This document shows, one piece after another, positions 15,649 through 24,711 of a stretch of DNA of 35,750 nt. The notes beneath the pieces are model-generated. The model ran no database searches. It saw nothing but the letters and a program-made list of their open reading frames with translations, and was not told the DNA's origin. Position 1 is the stretch's first letter; each line of letters begins with the position of its first letter. Position numbers and translations under genes: made by a program. The stretch comes from Pseudomonas endophytica (GTDB taxonomy: Bacteria > Pseudomonadota > Gammaproteobacteria > Pseudomonadales > Pseudomonadaceae), in contig NZ_LLWH01000171.1 of the NCBI RefSeq assembly GCF_001411475.1, forward strand, positions 1-35,750, given 5' to 3'.

Positions 15649-17235
15649 ATGAAATCTAATAAAAAGCGGCACAGGCTCGCAATATTCTGCCTGTGTCATT
15701 CTGTTTTATTGACCTCTTGCACGGTGTTGGCGAGCTCAAGTGTTGATAAAACAACTCAGGGTGAAAACGCCCAGCAAACACACAGCGTTGAGCTTTCAGG
15801 TTTAGCTTATAAGACCGTTAGCCAATTATCTGAAGACATGGCCAATGGTGAACTCACCTCGGTCGAGTTGGTTCAGTTTCTGCTACAGCGTATCGAAACC
15901 CTCGATAAGCAAGGGCCTGCGATCAATGCGGTGGTGGAGTTAAACCCAGAAGCCTTGGCGATTGCTGCGCAGCGTGATAACGAGCGGCTTGAAGGCGAGT
16001 TACGCGGCCCTTTACACGGGATTCCGGTGTTGCTCAAAGACAACATCAGCACGGCTGATACGCTGCAGACCACCGCAGGTTCACTGGCTCTGTTGGGCGA
16101 GCCGGTTGGATATGACGCGGATGTGGTGCGCAAACTGCGCGAGGGCGGCGCCATTATTTTGGGTAAAGCCAACTTGAGCGAGTGGATGGGGTTCCGTGGC
16201 ACTAACGTGCCAAATGGCTGGAGTGGTAGAGGCGGGAAAACCTTGAACCCCCATGTTTTACAGGCTGATCCGTGTGGTTCCAGCACGGGTTCCGCCGTCG
16301 CGGTTGCGGCGGGGTTGGTGCCACTTTCAGTCGGGACGGAAACCAACGGCTCGATTAATTGCCCGGCGTTCGCCAATGGTGTTGTCGGCGTGAAACCAAC
16401 GCGGGCAGTGATTGATACGTCAGGTATCGTGGTTTTCTCGGTTAAACAAGACACGTTAGGCGCTTTCGCTCGCACTGTTTCGGATGCGGCAGCGCTGCTC
16501 GGCCTGATGCTGGACAACCCCGTCGACCTCACGGCTGCTCTTGATCCGTTTGCGCTACAAGGCAAACGTATCGGTTACCCGGACCGATTTATACCGGGCT
16601 CGTCAGAATGGGATAAAAACCCTGACTTTGTTAAAGCACTGACTGTTTTAAAAGACGCAGGCGCAACGCTAGTGCCGGTTGCGCCTGTGCAACAACAGTT
16701 TGATCACTATTTCGAATTTATGGCCATGGAATTCAATCTGGCTGTTAACGCGTACTTAGCCAGTCGCGAAGACAGCGCTGCGAAAGATTTAACGCAATTA
16801 ATTGCATTCAACGATCAGTCATCGGAAGGCCGTGATTACAATCAGGCGTTTATTGAGCTGGCGCACGCCACCCCCTATGACCGCGTGCGTTATGACGAAC
16901 TTTGGAAAGCACTTTATACCTTTCACCAGCAAGAAGTTGATAACACCCTAACTCGCAATGCCGTTGATGCGGTGATTGATGTGCCTATCTCCATCGTTTC
17001 CAGTGTTATTCCGCTGATTGGTTATCCCAGTGTCACCCTGCCCAATGGCCTCGATCACAACGGCTTACCCACGGGTTTATATTTTTATGGCGCGCAAGGC
17101 AGTGACAGCCAATTGTTGAGCATGGCGTATGCCTACGAACAACTAAGACCCATGCGTCAGAACCCGGCGTTCCGATCAGCTCCTCAACGCAATGATTTCA
17201 AGCAATTGCCAGCCCCGTGGGTGTTTAACGACTGA
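15649..17235 (+). CDS. Amidase-signature hydrolase, predicted lipoprotein
   Basis: From ATG 15649 the product is 528 residues; a GTG at 15619 would add 10 residues in front of the signal peptide and is less likely. The N-terminus has a charged stretch (MKSNKKRHRLA), a hydrophobic core and a lipobox-like LLTSC, so it is probably exported and lipid-anchored. The enzyme core is an amidase-signature protein with the Ser-cisSer-Lys triad visible: Lys130 (PVLLKDNIS), Ser211/Ser212 (CGSSTGSAVAVAAG) and Ser235 (TNGSINCPA). It hydrolyses an amide bond; the substrate is unknown. It lies downstream of the dehydrogenase pair on the same strand but with its own 147-base leader and AT-richer codons, so membership of that operon is doubtful. 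Confidence 0.88.
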   Translation: MKSNKKRHRLAIFCLCHSVLLTSCTVLASSSVDKTTQGENAQQTHSVELSGLAYKTVSQLSEDMANGELTSVELVQFLLQRIETLDKQGPAINAVVELNPEALAIAAQRDNERLEGELRGPLHGIPVLLKDNISTADTLQTTAGSLALLGEPVGYDADVVRKLREGGAIILGKANLSEWMGFRGTNVPNGWSGRGGKTLNPHVLQADPCGSSTGSAVAVAAGLVPLSVGTETNGSINCPAFANGVVGVKPTRAVIDTSGIVVFSVKQDTLGAFARTVSDAAALLGLMLDNPVDLTAALDPFALQGKRIGYPDRFIPGSSEWDKNPDFVKALTVLKDAGATLVPVAPVQQQFDHYFEFMAMEFNLAVNAYLASREDSAAKDLTQLIAFNDQSSEGRDYNQAFIELAHATPYDRVRYDELWKALYTFHQQEVDNTLTRNAVDAVIDVPISIVSSVIPLIGYPSVTLPNGLDHNGLPTGLYFYGAQGSDSQLLSMAYAYEQLRPMRQNPAFRSAPQRNDFKQLPAPWVFND

Positions 17236-17246
17236 CCCGCCGCTAA

Positions 17247-17275
17247 TAGGCAGCTCACAGGGCGTGAGCTGCCTA
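17247..17275. terminator. Hairpin between convergent amidase and poxB
   Basis: A perfect 12-bp stem TAGGCAGCTCAC (17247-17258) / GTGAGCTGCCTA (17264-17275) with a 5-base loop sits exactly between two converging stop codons. It lacks a clear T-run on either side, so it may work as a two-way transcription barrier or mRNA end protector and not as a classical intrinsic terminator. Confidence 0.6.
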
Positions 17276-17281
17276 GGCAAG

Positions 17282-19003
17282 TCAGCGCAACAAATTGACT
17301 TTGGCCAAATCAATCAATTCCTTGGCCCGGCCATCCATCACGGTTTTGAGCATAAACAAGCTAAAGCCTTTGGCCTGCTCGAAGGTTTTGGTGGGCGGCA
17401 TCACCAGCTCTTGGCGTGCGCTGACCACATCGACCAGCACTGGGCCGTCATGGCTGAAGGCTTCGCGCAATGCGGCTTCCAACTCAGACGGGTGTTCGAC
17501 GCGGATCCCTTTCACGCCCATGGCTTGCGCCATGGCCGCAAAGTTTGGGTTATCGAGATCGCAGCCCACGTCTGGGAAACCGGCCGCCTTCATTTCCATC
17601 TCAACAAAACCCAAAGTGCCGTTGTTCAGGACAATGACTTTGACCGGTAAACCCACCTGTTTTAGGGTCAAAAAGTCGCCCATCATCATGGTGAAACCAC
17701 CGTCGCCAGACATCGAAATGACTTGGCGGTAAGGGAAGCTGGCTTGCGCGCCGATGGCTTGTAGCATGGCGTTGGCCATTGAGCCGTGGTTGAACGAGCC
17801 GATCAGGCGGCGCTGGCCGTTCATTTTTAAATAGCGGGCGGCCCATGCGGTCGGGGTGCCGACGTCGCAGGTAAAAATCGCGTCTTCATCGGCCAATTCG
17901 CTGACCAAGCGGTTCAAGTACTGCGGGTGGATGATGGTGCTGTTAGGGCCGCTTTCAGCCAGGGCATCAAGGTCATCGCGGGCTTTTTTGTAGTCCTTGA
18001 GCGCAGCGTCGAGGTGCGCTCGATTTGGGTTTTGCTCCACGTGGGGCAGCACCGCTTGCAGGGTCAGTTTTACATCGCCAATAAGCCCCAGCTCCAAGCC
18101 GCAACGATTGCCTAAGGCTTCTGAGCGCAAGTCAATCTGAGCAATGTGGCTGTGTTCCGGGAAGAACTGCCGATACGGGAAGTTGGTCCCGAGCATCAGT
18201 AGCGTGTCGCAGTTCTTCATCGCAAAGTAACCCGAAGCAAAGCCGATCAGCCCGGTCATGCCGACGTCATACGGGTTGTCGTACTCCACGTGCTCCTTGC
18301 CGCGCAACGCATGCACAATCGGCGCGTTCAAGCGTTCGGCCAGCGCCAGGATTTCGGTGTGGGCATCGGCGCATCCTGCACCACAGAGCAAGGTGACTTT
18401 TTTGCCGTCATTCAGAAACCCGGCCAGCTGATTAATATCGCTGTCGCTGGGGCGGATCTGTGGCTGTGTGGGGGTTAGCCAGTTCGGTACTTTGGCCTCG
18501 GTTTCTTGCAGCGCCACATCGCCCGGAATCACCACCACGGCCACGCCGCGCTTGGCAATGGCGACGCGCATGGCACGCTCGAGAATCTGCGGCAGTTGCT
18601 CGGGGCGCGACACCAGTTCGACATAGTGGCTGCATTCTTTGAACAGGCTTTCAGGGTGCGTGGCCTGAAAGTAATCAATGCCGATTTCGCTGCCCGGAAT
18701 ATGCGCTGCCAGTGCCAGCACGGGGACGCCGCTGCGGTGGGCATCAAACAAACCATTGATCAAGTGCAGGTTACCTGGGCCGCAACTGCCTGCGCATACC
18801 GCCAGTTCGCCCGTCAAATGCGCTTCAGCGCCTGCAGCAAAGGCCGCGGCTTCTTCGTTGCGCATGTGAATCCACTTGATCTGATCTTGGCGGCGCAGTG
18901 AGTCAGTGAAGCCATTTAAGGAATCGCCAACCACGCCATACACACGTTTTACGCCCGCTTGTTGAAAAGTCTCGGTAATGAAATCGGCTACAGTTCTGGA
19001 CAC
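17282..19003 (-). CDS. poxB: Pyruvate dehydrogenase (quinone) / pyruvate oxidase
   Basis: The 573-residue product matches E. coli PoxB in length and along its whole sequence as I recall it, including [60 protein letters not shown] and the C-terminal membrane-binding segment ([18 protein letters not shown]...). Thiamine diphosphate contacts are the Glu near residue 50 (MRNEEAAAF) and the GDGG...NN motif. The enzyme oxidatively decarboxylates pyruvate to acetate and CO2 and passes electrons to ubiquinone at the inner membrane, usually in stationary phase or at low oxygen. It is transcribed toward the amidase, alone. A broader annotation as a thiamine-pyrophosphate enzyme is possible but the length and tail favour PoxB. 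Confidence 0.95.
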   Translation of the reverse strand: MSRTVADFITETFQQAGVKRVYGVVGDSLNGFTDSLRRQDQIKWIHMRNEEAAAFAAGAEAHLTGELAVCAGSCGPGNLHLINGLFDAHRSGVPVLALAAHIPGSEIGIDYFQATHPESLFKECSHYVELVSRPEQLPQILERAMRVAIAKRGVAVVVIPGDVALQETEAKVPNWLTPTQPQIRPSDSDINQLAGFLNDGKKVTLLCGAGCADAHTEILALAERLNAPIVHALRGKEHVEYDNPYDVGMTGLIGFASGYFAMKNCDTLLMLGTNFPYRQFFPEHSHIAQIDLRSEALGNRCGLELGLIGDVKLTLQAVLPHVEQNPNRAHLDAALKDYKKARDDLDALAESGPNSTIIHPQYLNRLVSELADEDAIFTCDVGTPTAWAARYLKMNGQRRLIGSFNHGSMANAMLQAIGAQASFPYRQVISMSGDGGFTMMMGDFLTLKQVGLPVKVIVLNNGTLGFVEMEMKAAGFPDVGCDLDNPNFAAMAQAMGVKGIRVEHPSELEAALREAFSHDGPVLVDVVSARQELVMPPTKTFEQAKGFSLFMLKTVMDGRAKELIDLAKVNLLR

Positions 19004-19574
19004 AGAAGACGCCTCTCAGAGTTAGAAAAAGATGGCTTGGCTCGGGGCTTTGGTAGGAGCTGCCGTAGGCTGCGATCTGTTGAGTTTTTAACAGATCGCA
19101 GCCTTTGCCCAAGCAGGATAGACACTGCATCCGACCTTGCCGCTTTTTAAAACGTTCGATGAAGATCTGTTCATGTATACGGGCACAGGCCGTTCTAGCG
19201 TTCATCCGTATTCGATGAATGTTTAGTCAAACCCTAACTGAATATTTGAAACTCGATATTGCTTCAGGTCATGCAGTCGTGTGAGCCTACGGGCACAGTG
19301 TTGACCAAGGTCGAAGGCATGGGGTGTTTGCGGGAGTTACTCGAACGACGCAGTGAGTCGCAGACTTACGCAGTGCGTGGCGTTCGGCCTCCTCATTTTG
19401 CTCACGCCTGTGCCAGCCGTTGCACACTCCCTTCTAAATTGGCCTTCTGGGCCTTGTTCCACTGCCGTCATGCCCGCCCGCCGGATGCTCATATTTGTTA
19501 TTAAACCCTGAATGGCTGTGCCCTTAAAGGCGCAGTAACATCGGTTTCCCTGTGTCCCTGTTTGATACGACTTA
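19004..19574. other. 571-base gap between divergent poxB and polyamine-ligase gene
   Basis: The gap holds one REP-type stem (19053-19104) and must contain the promoters of both flanking divergent genes. I could not identify a convincing -10/-35 or -24/-12 pair. A short open frame near 19259-19504 has no ribosome site and no family resemblance, and I do not regard it as a gene. Confidence 0.45.
19053..19104. repeat. REP element, partly decayed
   Basis: GTAGGAGCTGCCGTAGGC begins at 19053 and the inner arms AGGCTGCGATCTGTT (19067-19081) and AACAGATCGCAGCCT (19090-19104) form a perfect 15-bp stem. The outer right arm (GGCAGCTCCTAC) is lost, so only the core of the palindrome remains. It lies just upstream of poxB. 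Confidence 0.75.
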
Positions 19575-20966
19575 ATGAGCACGACCATGACTGCTACGAC
19601 CTCGTTTGCCCCGCTGAATGAAGCCCTCGACTTTCTGGAACTGAACCCGGATATCGAGATGTTTGAGCTGTTTATCATCGACAACAATGGCGTTGCGCGG
19701 GGCAAGCTCCTGCACCGTGATGAGCTGTTAGCGGTGTATGAAGGCGGGCGGCCACTGCCCAGTACGATTTTGGGCCTGAGCATTAACGGCGATGACGTTG
19801 AGAACACCGGTTTGGTGTGGGACGTGGGCGATATTGACTGCAGGGCTTACCCCATCAGTGGCAGCTTGCAGCGCATGCCGTGGCGCTTGATCCCGACTGC
19901 TGCCGTGCAAGTCAGCATGCATCCGCAGCAGGGTATGCCCGCCACCGTGGCTGATCCGCGGCATCTATTGGCCAAGGTGATTGACGGTCTAAAGGCCGAT
20001 GGTTATTACCCGGTAATGGCGGCGGAGATGGAGTTTTACTTACTCGATCAGCAGCGCGACAGCAATGGACGGCCTCAACCGGCGCGTGATGCTGACGGCC
20101 AGCGCCCGCGCGCGACTCAGGTCTATGGCCTGCGTGAGTTGGAGCAAATCGAGCCGTTTTTGGCGGATTTGTACAGCGCCTGCAAACTGCAAGGCATTGC
20201 GGCGCGCACGGCGATTTCTGAATACGCGCCGGGACAGGTCGAAATCACCCTTGAACATCGTGCTGATGCTTTACAGGCGATGGACGAGGCGGTGCGCTAC
20301 AAACGTTTGGTCAAAGGCGTGGCCCATAAGCACGGCATGGTCGCGTGTTTTATGGCCAAGCCGTTTGATGACTTGGCGGGAACAGGGATGCACATGCACG
20401 TCAGTTTGGCCGATGAGCAGGGCAATAACCTGTTCGCCAGCGAGGCGCCACAAGGCACACCGTTGCTCAAGCACGCGGTTGGCGGGATGCTCAGTACCTT
20501 ATTGGACTCGTTGCTGATGTTTTGCCCGAATGCGAACTCGTATCGCCGCTTTCAAAGCAATAGCTACGCGCCACTGGCCGCGACTTGGGGCGTCGACAAT
20601 CGCACCGTGAGCTTGCGAGTACCGGGCGGCCCCGCGTACTCACGGCATATTGAGCATCGAATTTGTGGCGCAGATGCCAATCCGTATTTGGCAGCAGCGG
20701 CCATTCTGGCGGGAATCCACCGCGGGATTCGTGAGCAACTGGATCCGGGTGCGCAGATTGAAGGCAATGGCTATGCCCAAGCAACAGAAATGTTGCCCAC
20801 GGACTGGCTCACCACATTGCGTGCGTTACATGCCTCGCAGTGGGCCAAAGAAACCTTCGGGCCTGAATTTTTGAAAGTGTATCTGGCCGTCAAAAACAGC
20901 GAATACCGCCAGTTTATGGGCGAAGTGGGTGAGCAGGACTGGCGCTGGTATTTGCAACAGGCGTGA
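19575..20966 (+). CDS. Glutamine synthetase-family gamma-glutamylpolyamine synthetase (PuuA/PauA-like)
   Basis: A 463-residue member of the class I glutamine synthetase fold. Visible motifs are VMAAEMEFYLLD (metal-binding Glu), ARTAISEYAPGQVEITLEH, GTGMHMHVSLAD (His and metal/ATP region), SNSYAPLAATWGVDNRTVSLR (ATP and glutamate site) and GADANPYLAAAAILAGI. This pattern, including the NPYLA and MHMH forms, is that of the PuuA/PauA branch that joins glutamate to putrescine, diaminopropane or other amines, not of housekeeping GlnA. Pseudomonads carry several such paralogues for different polyamines. No polyamine oxidase, aminotransferase or transporter lies beside it, so the amine is undetermined. 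Start choice between ATG 19575 and 19587 is open; neither has a good ribosome site. Confidence 0.9.
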   Translation: MSTTMTATTSFAPLNEALDFLELNPDIEMFELFIIDNNGVARGKLLHRDELLAVYEGGRPLPSTILGLSINGDDVENTGLVWDVGDIDCRAYPISGSLQRMPWRLIPTAAVQVSMHPQQGMPATVADPRHLLAKVIDGLKADGYYPVMAAEMEFYLLDQQRDSNGRPQPARDADGQRPRATQVYGLRELEQIEPFLADLYSACKLQGIAARTAISEYAPGQVEITLEHRADALQAMDEAVRYKRLVKGVAHKHGMVACFMAKPFDDLAGTGMHMHVSLADEQGNNLFASEAPQGTPLLKHAVGGMLSTLLDSLLMFCPNANSYRRFQSNSYAPLAATWGVDNRTVSLRVPGGPAYSRHIEHRICGADANPYLAAAAILAGIHRGIREQLDPGAQIEGNGYAQATEMLPTDWLTTLRALHASQWAKETFGPEFLKVYLAVKNSEYRQFMGEVGEQDWRWYLQQA

Positions 20967-20980
20967 TCGTTAAAAACAAA

Positions 20981-21006
20981 GATCGCAGCCTGCGGCAGCG
21001 CCTACA
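20981..21006. repeat. Half REP element
   Basis: GATCGCAGCCTGCGGCAGCG followed by CCTACA corresponds to the right arm of the REP palindrome seen elsewhere in the window. No matching left arm is found, so this is a solitary half-site after the polyamine-ligase stop codon. Confidence 0.6.
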
Positions 21007-21142
21007 GGCCATCTTTGTGATCGTTGTGGCTGCGCGGCGGCTTGGAAATAACGTGGCTTTTCATACTTTTCTAACGTTTTTTTCACTGCTCGCCCCTTAA
21101 CCTTTGTGACGTATACCCCTAAACACAAGAGTTCGCGGGCCC

Positions 21143-21787
21143 ATGTCATCGCAGCTACCTTCCACCATCGAGCATGAGTTCGCCGAGCGCTACGACCGCG
21201 AGCATACGCAGGTCTGCCAAATTGCCCGGCCGCGAGGGCTTATTCGGCGTTTGAGCGCGTGGCGTGAGCAACTACTGGTCCGCCGGGCACTCAAGGTGGC
21301 AGGTGAACCGGGGTTGGTGCTGGATGTGGCGTGTGGGGTTGGGCGGTTTTGGCCGGTGTTGGCCGAGCACGTCAATCGGGTCATTTTGGCTGCGGACGCT
21401 TCGCAAAAGATGCTTGATCATGCGCAAACCCATCATCCCGCCAGTGTGTTGAAGCGGATTACGCTATTTAAAAGCTCCGTGTTTTCAATCGACTTGTCTG
21501 AAAACGCTGTCGACAGCATTTTTTGCATGCAGCTATTTCATCACGTCAGCAGCAGCGAGCACCGTCTGGCCATTTTGCGTGAGCTTTATCGAGTTAGCCG
21601 CGACACCTTGATTGTCTCAGTGTTTGTGGGGCGAGCCAGTCAACAGCATGGCAGCCAGCGGGTTGTGATCAGTCAAAAAGAGCTTGAAGCGCAGTTCGCC
21701 TTAGCGGGGTTTAGCTTGCTAAAGCATTACGATGTGCTGCCCGGCTTCGCGCAAGGCAGCCTTTATGTCGTGCGCAAAGGTGCTTAG
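21143..21787 (+). CDS. Class I SAM-dependent methyltransferase
   Basis: The 214-residue protein has a Methyltransf_11-type Rossmann core: motif I VLDVACGVGRFWPVL at about residues 58-72, the acidic residue after strand 2 in AADASQKML, and AVDSIFCMQLFHHVSSSEHR in the region of motif IV. The N-terminal 50 residues are basic. Substrate is unknown; related proteins act on small molecules or lipids. It has its own upstream region and stands alone. Its stop codon interlocks with the stop of the convergent ampC gene (4-base overlap at 21784-21787), so antisense interference between the two mRNA ends is possible. Confidence 0.85.
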   Translation: MSSQLPSTIEHEFAERYDREHTQVCQIARPRGLIRRLSAWREQLLVRRALKVAGEPGLVLDVACGVGRFWPVLAEHVNRVILAADASQKMLDHAQTHHPASVLKRITLFKSSVFSIDLSENAVDSIFCMQLFHHVSSSEHRLAILRELYRVSRDTLIVSVFVGRASQQHGSQRVVISQKELEAQFALAGFSLLKHYDVLPGFAQGSLYVVRKGA

Positions 21788-22944
21788 TGCAGCGCTTTGA
21801 ATATCGCGTAGGCCAGCTCCACGCGCGCGCTATTGGGGTAGTTCTTGTTGGCCAGAATCACCACTGCCTGCTGTTTCTCAGGCAGTACGGCGATATAGCC
21901 ACCAAAGCCTGAGGTTGATCCGGTTTTGTTAAGCCATACAGCCTTTTGCGGCGCCAGCGGCGGATTCAAGGCCGTTGCTTGGTGTGTCTCGTAGGCCATT
22001 GTGTTTGAGTTACCTTCCAGCAAGTTTTCCAGCGTGACCGGGTAAGGGTATTGCTCCCAGACCAGGTCTTGGGTCATGGGGCCGATCTGGAAATAGCCGG
22101 TGTGGGTGTTCAGCACTGCCCGCTCAATCACGCTCTCGGCCTTGCCCGACTGTAGATTCAGTTGCGCAAAATGAATCAGATCCCTAGCGCTGGTTCGCAC
22201 ACCATAGGCTTGGTCTGCGAGTACGTCAGGGTTGAGCCTGACCGGCTGCTCGGTTTTGTTATAGCCCTGGGCGTAGAGTGGCATTTTGTCTTGCGGCACG
22301 TTCAGGTAGGTACTGTGCAAACCCAGTGCGGGGTACAAGGTGTTTTGCATCGCCGCTGTAAACGATAGATTCAGGCTTTTGGCGGCGATCACCCCGAGCA
22401 TCCCGATACTGGGGTTGGCGTAGCTTCTATGAGTGCCTGCGGGGTAGGTCGGCTGCCAAGCATTGAGGTAGCTCAGCAGTTGCTGATCGTCCTTGACGTT
22501 TTCTGGCACTTGAAGCGGGAAACCGCCGCCAGTGTGTGTAGCCAAATGCAAGAGCGCGACCTTGCCAAAAGCGCTGCCTTGCAACGATGGCAGGAACTTA
22601 CTGACCGGGTCAGCGAATGACAGTAAACCTTCAACTTGCGCATAAGACGCCAAGGTGGCGGTGAACAGTTTGCTGATGGAGCCGACTTCAAACAGGGTGT
22701 CGGGCGTTACACGTGCTTCTGTGGCTTTGGACGCTAGGCCGAAACTGTAAAACTGCTGTTTGCCATTGTTGCTGATGGCAATCACTAGGCCGGGAATCGC
22801 GTACTGCTGCATGACCGTTTTGGCGGCTTTTTGCACGCTGTCTTCTATGTCCGCAGAAAAGGCCTCGGCATGACTTAGACCCGCCTGCGCGCATAAAACA
22901 AGAGCAGAGGCGGTTAGGGCTGATAGTTTTCGCAGAGAGCGCAT
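21784..22944 (-). CDS. ampC: Class C (AmpC-type) beta-lactamase
   Basis: The 386-residue precursor has a signal peptide (about 1-26, ending LSHA) and the three class C landmarks: SISK at 89-92 with nucleophile Ser89, YAN at 175-177, and KTG at 340-342 followed by STSGFGGY. It is a periplasmic serine hydrolase that opens beta-lactams. The total length equals typical Pseudomonas AmpC. Unlike the classic arrangement there is no divergent ampR; the upstream neighbour is rnd. Expression is therefore either constitutive-low or controlled by a distant regulator. A penicillin-binding-protein-like esterase is the only alternative, and the YAN plus KTG-STSGFG combination favours a true beta-lactamase. 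Confidence 0.93.
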   Translation of the reverse strand: MRSLRKLSALTASALVLCAQAGLSHAEAFSADIEDSVQKAAKTVMQQYAIPGLVIAISNNGKQQFYSFGLASKATEARVTPDTLFEVGSISKLFTATLASYAQVEGLLSFADPVSKFLPSLQGSAFGKVALLHLATHTGGGFPLQVPENVKDDQQLLSYLNAWQPTYPAGTHRSYANPSIGMLGVIAAKSLNLSFTAAMQNTLYPALGLHSTYLNVPQDKMPLYAQGYNKTEQPVRLNPDVLADQAYGVRTSARDLIHFAQLNLQSGKAESVIERAVLNTHTGYFQIGPMTQDLVWEQYPYPVTLENLLEGNSNTMAYETHQATALNPPLAPQKAVWLNKTGSTSGFGGYIAVLPEKQQAVVILANKNYPNSARVELAYAIFKALH

Positions 22945-23222
22945 AGAGGGAAATCTCGATGTTATGAACGACAGACTTGCTTACAACCTTGTCACAGCAT
23001 ATTTCATAGTGACGCCACTCAAGATCAATCACGCCGCCGTAGTTGAGTGGGTTCAGCACTCAGGGCCACGACGGGTGGAAAATGTAACAACAAAAAATGG
23101 CGATGTAATGAAGGTTATCGACTTTTAGCTTGTAGGTTTTTTCGTCGACAAGAGGATGAGTCAATGCGCTGAATGCCACGGCGGCGTTATATACTGCGCG
23201 CCATTCTTCAAGGGAGAGCCGT

Positions 23223-24356
23223 GTGGCCATCGATATTCACTGGATTCGCGACAACGATAGCCTCGGCCAACACTGTGCCGAATGGCAACATTTGCCATTC
23301 ATAGCCCTCGACACCGAATTTATGCGGGTCGATACCTTTTACCCGATTGCCGGGCTTATTCAGGTGGGTGACGCAGAGCGGGCCTACTTGATTGACCCGT
23401 TGACCATCGACAACTGGCAGCCTTTGGCGGCGCTGCTTGAAAACCCAGCCGTGATCAAAGTGCTACACGCGTGCAGCGAAGACCTCGAAGTCCTGTTGCG
23501 GCTGACCGGCAGCTTACCTGCGCCGTTGTTCGATACCCAACTGGCGGCAGCCTACTTGAACCTAGGCTTCTCGATGGGCTATTCGCGACTGGTCAAAGAG
23601 GTCCTCGACCTCGACCTGCCTAAAGGCGAAACACGCTCTGACTGGCTGCAACGTCCCTTGTCCGAAACCCAGATCAGCTACGCCGCCGAAGACGCCCAGC
23701 ATCTCGCTGAAGTGTATGTGCAGCTGCGTCCGCGCTTATCGGATGACAAGTACGCGTGGGTACTAGAGGATGGCGCCGAGCTGGTGGCCAACCTGCGCCG
23801 TGAGGTTGACCCTTACGAGATGTATCGCGAGGCTAAACTGGCTTGGAAGCTTTCTCGTCAGCAACTCGCCGTGCTGCGTGAGGTCTGCGCTTGGCGCGAA
23901 CTTGAGGCCCGTGCTCGCGATTTACCGCGCAATCGTGTGGTGCGTGAGCATGCGCTGTGGCCATTGGCTAAAACCCAGCCAGACAACCTAGTGACGCTGG
24001 CGCGTATTGAAGACATGCACCCGCGCACCGTGCGTCAGGACGGCGAGTTTTTGCTCGGCTTGATCAAGCGCGTGAGCAGCTTGGCGCCAGAGCATTGGCC
24101 GCCAGCGGTGCCCGAGCCGTTGCCGGTCGAGGCTGCCGCGCTGGTTAAGCGTCTGCGCGCTATTGGCCAGGCCGAGGCCGAGCGCTTGAACATCGCGCCA
24201 GAGCTGATGCTGCGCAAGAAAACCCTGGAAGCCTTGCTCAAGAGCGGCTATCCCGAAGGGCCTTATCAATTGCCCGATTCACTGCGCGGCTGGCGTCGTG
24301 AATTGATGGGCCAGGCGCTGCTCGATTGCCTGGCTGATGTTGGAGAACCGTCTTGA
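23223..24356 (+). CDS. rnd: Ribonuclease D
   Basis: The 377-residue product is a DEDDy 3'-5' exoribonuclease that trims tRNA and other small RNA 3' ends. Catalytic residues are visible: Asp30 and Glu32 ([10 protein letters not shown]), Asp87 (HACSEDLEV), and Tyr153/Asp157 ([10 protein letters not shown]). An HRDC domain follows at about 210-290. The start is GTG at 23223, with AGGGAGAG at 23211-23218 as ribosome site. A TATACT -10 hexamer lies at 23190-23195, with no good -35. The stop overlaps the next start by 4 bases, coupling it to ycgL. Confidence 0.96.
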   Translation: MAIDIHWIRDNDSLGQHCAEWQHLPFIALDTEFMRVDTFYPIAGLIQVGDAERAYLIDPLTIDNWQPLAALLENPAVIKVLHACSEDLEVLLRLTGSLPAPLFDTQLAAAYLNLGFSMGYSRLVKEVLDLDLPKGETRSDWLQRPLSETQISYAAEDAQHLAEVYVQLRPRLSDDKYAWVLEDGAELVANLRREVDPYEMYREAKLAWKLSRQQLAVLREVCAWRELEARARDLPRNRVVREHALWPLAKTQPDNLVTLARIEDMHPRTVRQDGEFLLGLIKRVSSLAPEHWPPAVPEPLPVEAAALVKRLRAIGQAEAERLNIAPELMLRKKTLEALLKSGYPEGPYQLPDSLRGWRRELMGQALLDCLADVGEPS

Positions 24357-24646
24357 AACGTATTTGTTCGATCTATCGCAGCACCAAGCGCAACGAAATG
24401 TACCTGTATGTGCTCAAGGCCGATGCCTTGGAACGCGTGCCTGAAAACCTACTCAGCGTATTTGGCAAGCCGCAGCACGCCTTTGATCTGGTGTTGACGC
24501 CAGAGCGCAAGCTGTCTCGCGAAGACATCAGCAAAGTCTTGGAAAACCTTGAGAATCAGGGCTATCACTTGCAAATGCCGCCTGCCGAAGATGAATACAT
24601 CGAGCATTTGCCCGAAGAGTTGTTGCGTCGTAACGACCCTATGTAA
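24353..24646 (+). CDS. ycgL: YcgL-domain protein
   Basis: This 97-residue protein (starting [20 protein letters not shown], ending [10 protein letters not shown]) belongs to the small YcgL family, whose biochemical role is unknown to me. It starts at an unusual TTG (24353-24355) that overlaps the rnd TGA; GGAG at 24342-24345 is the ribosome site. Placement right after RNase D is conserved in Pseudomonas, which suggests a link to RNA processing, but that is inference. Confidence 0.93.
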   Translation: MKRICSIYRSTKRNEMYLYVLKADALERVPENLLSVFGKPQHAFDLVLTPERKLSREDISKVLENLENQGYHLQMPPAEDEYIEHLPEELLRRNDPM

Positions 24647-24711
24647 ATGCAGCGCTAAGTGCCCGATTGCGGGCGCTAGCCTCTGACAGTGGTTTTAATA
24701 AGGTTAGAAGC

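Noticed and set aside
19259..19504. 81-codon frame in the gap upstream of the polyamine ligase
   Set aside because: No ribosome site, no recognisable fold, and atypical composition rich in Cys, His and Arg.
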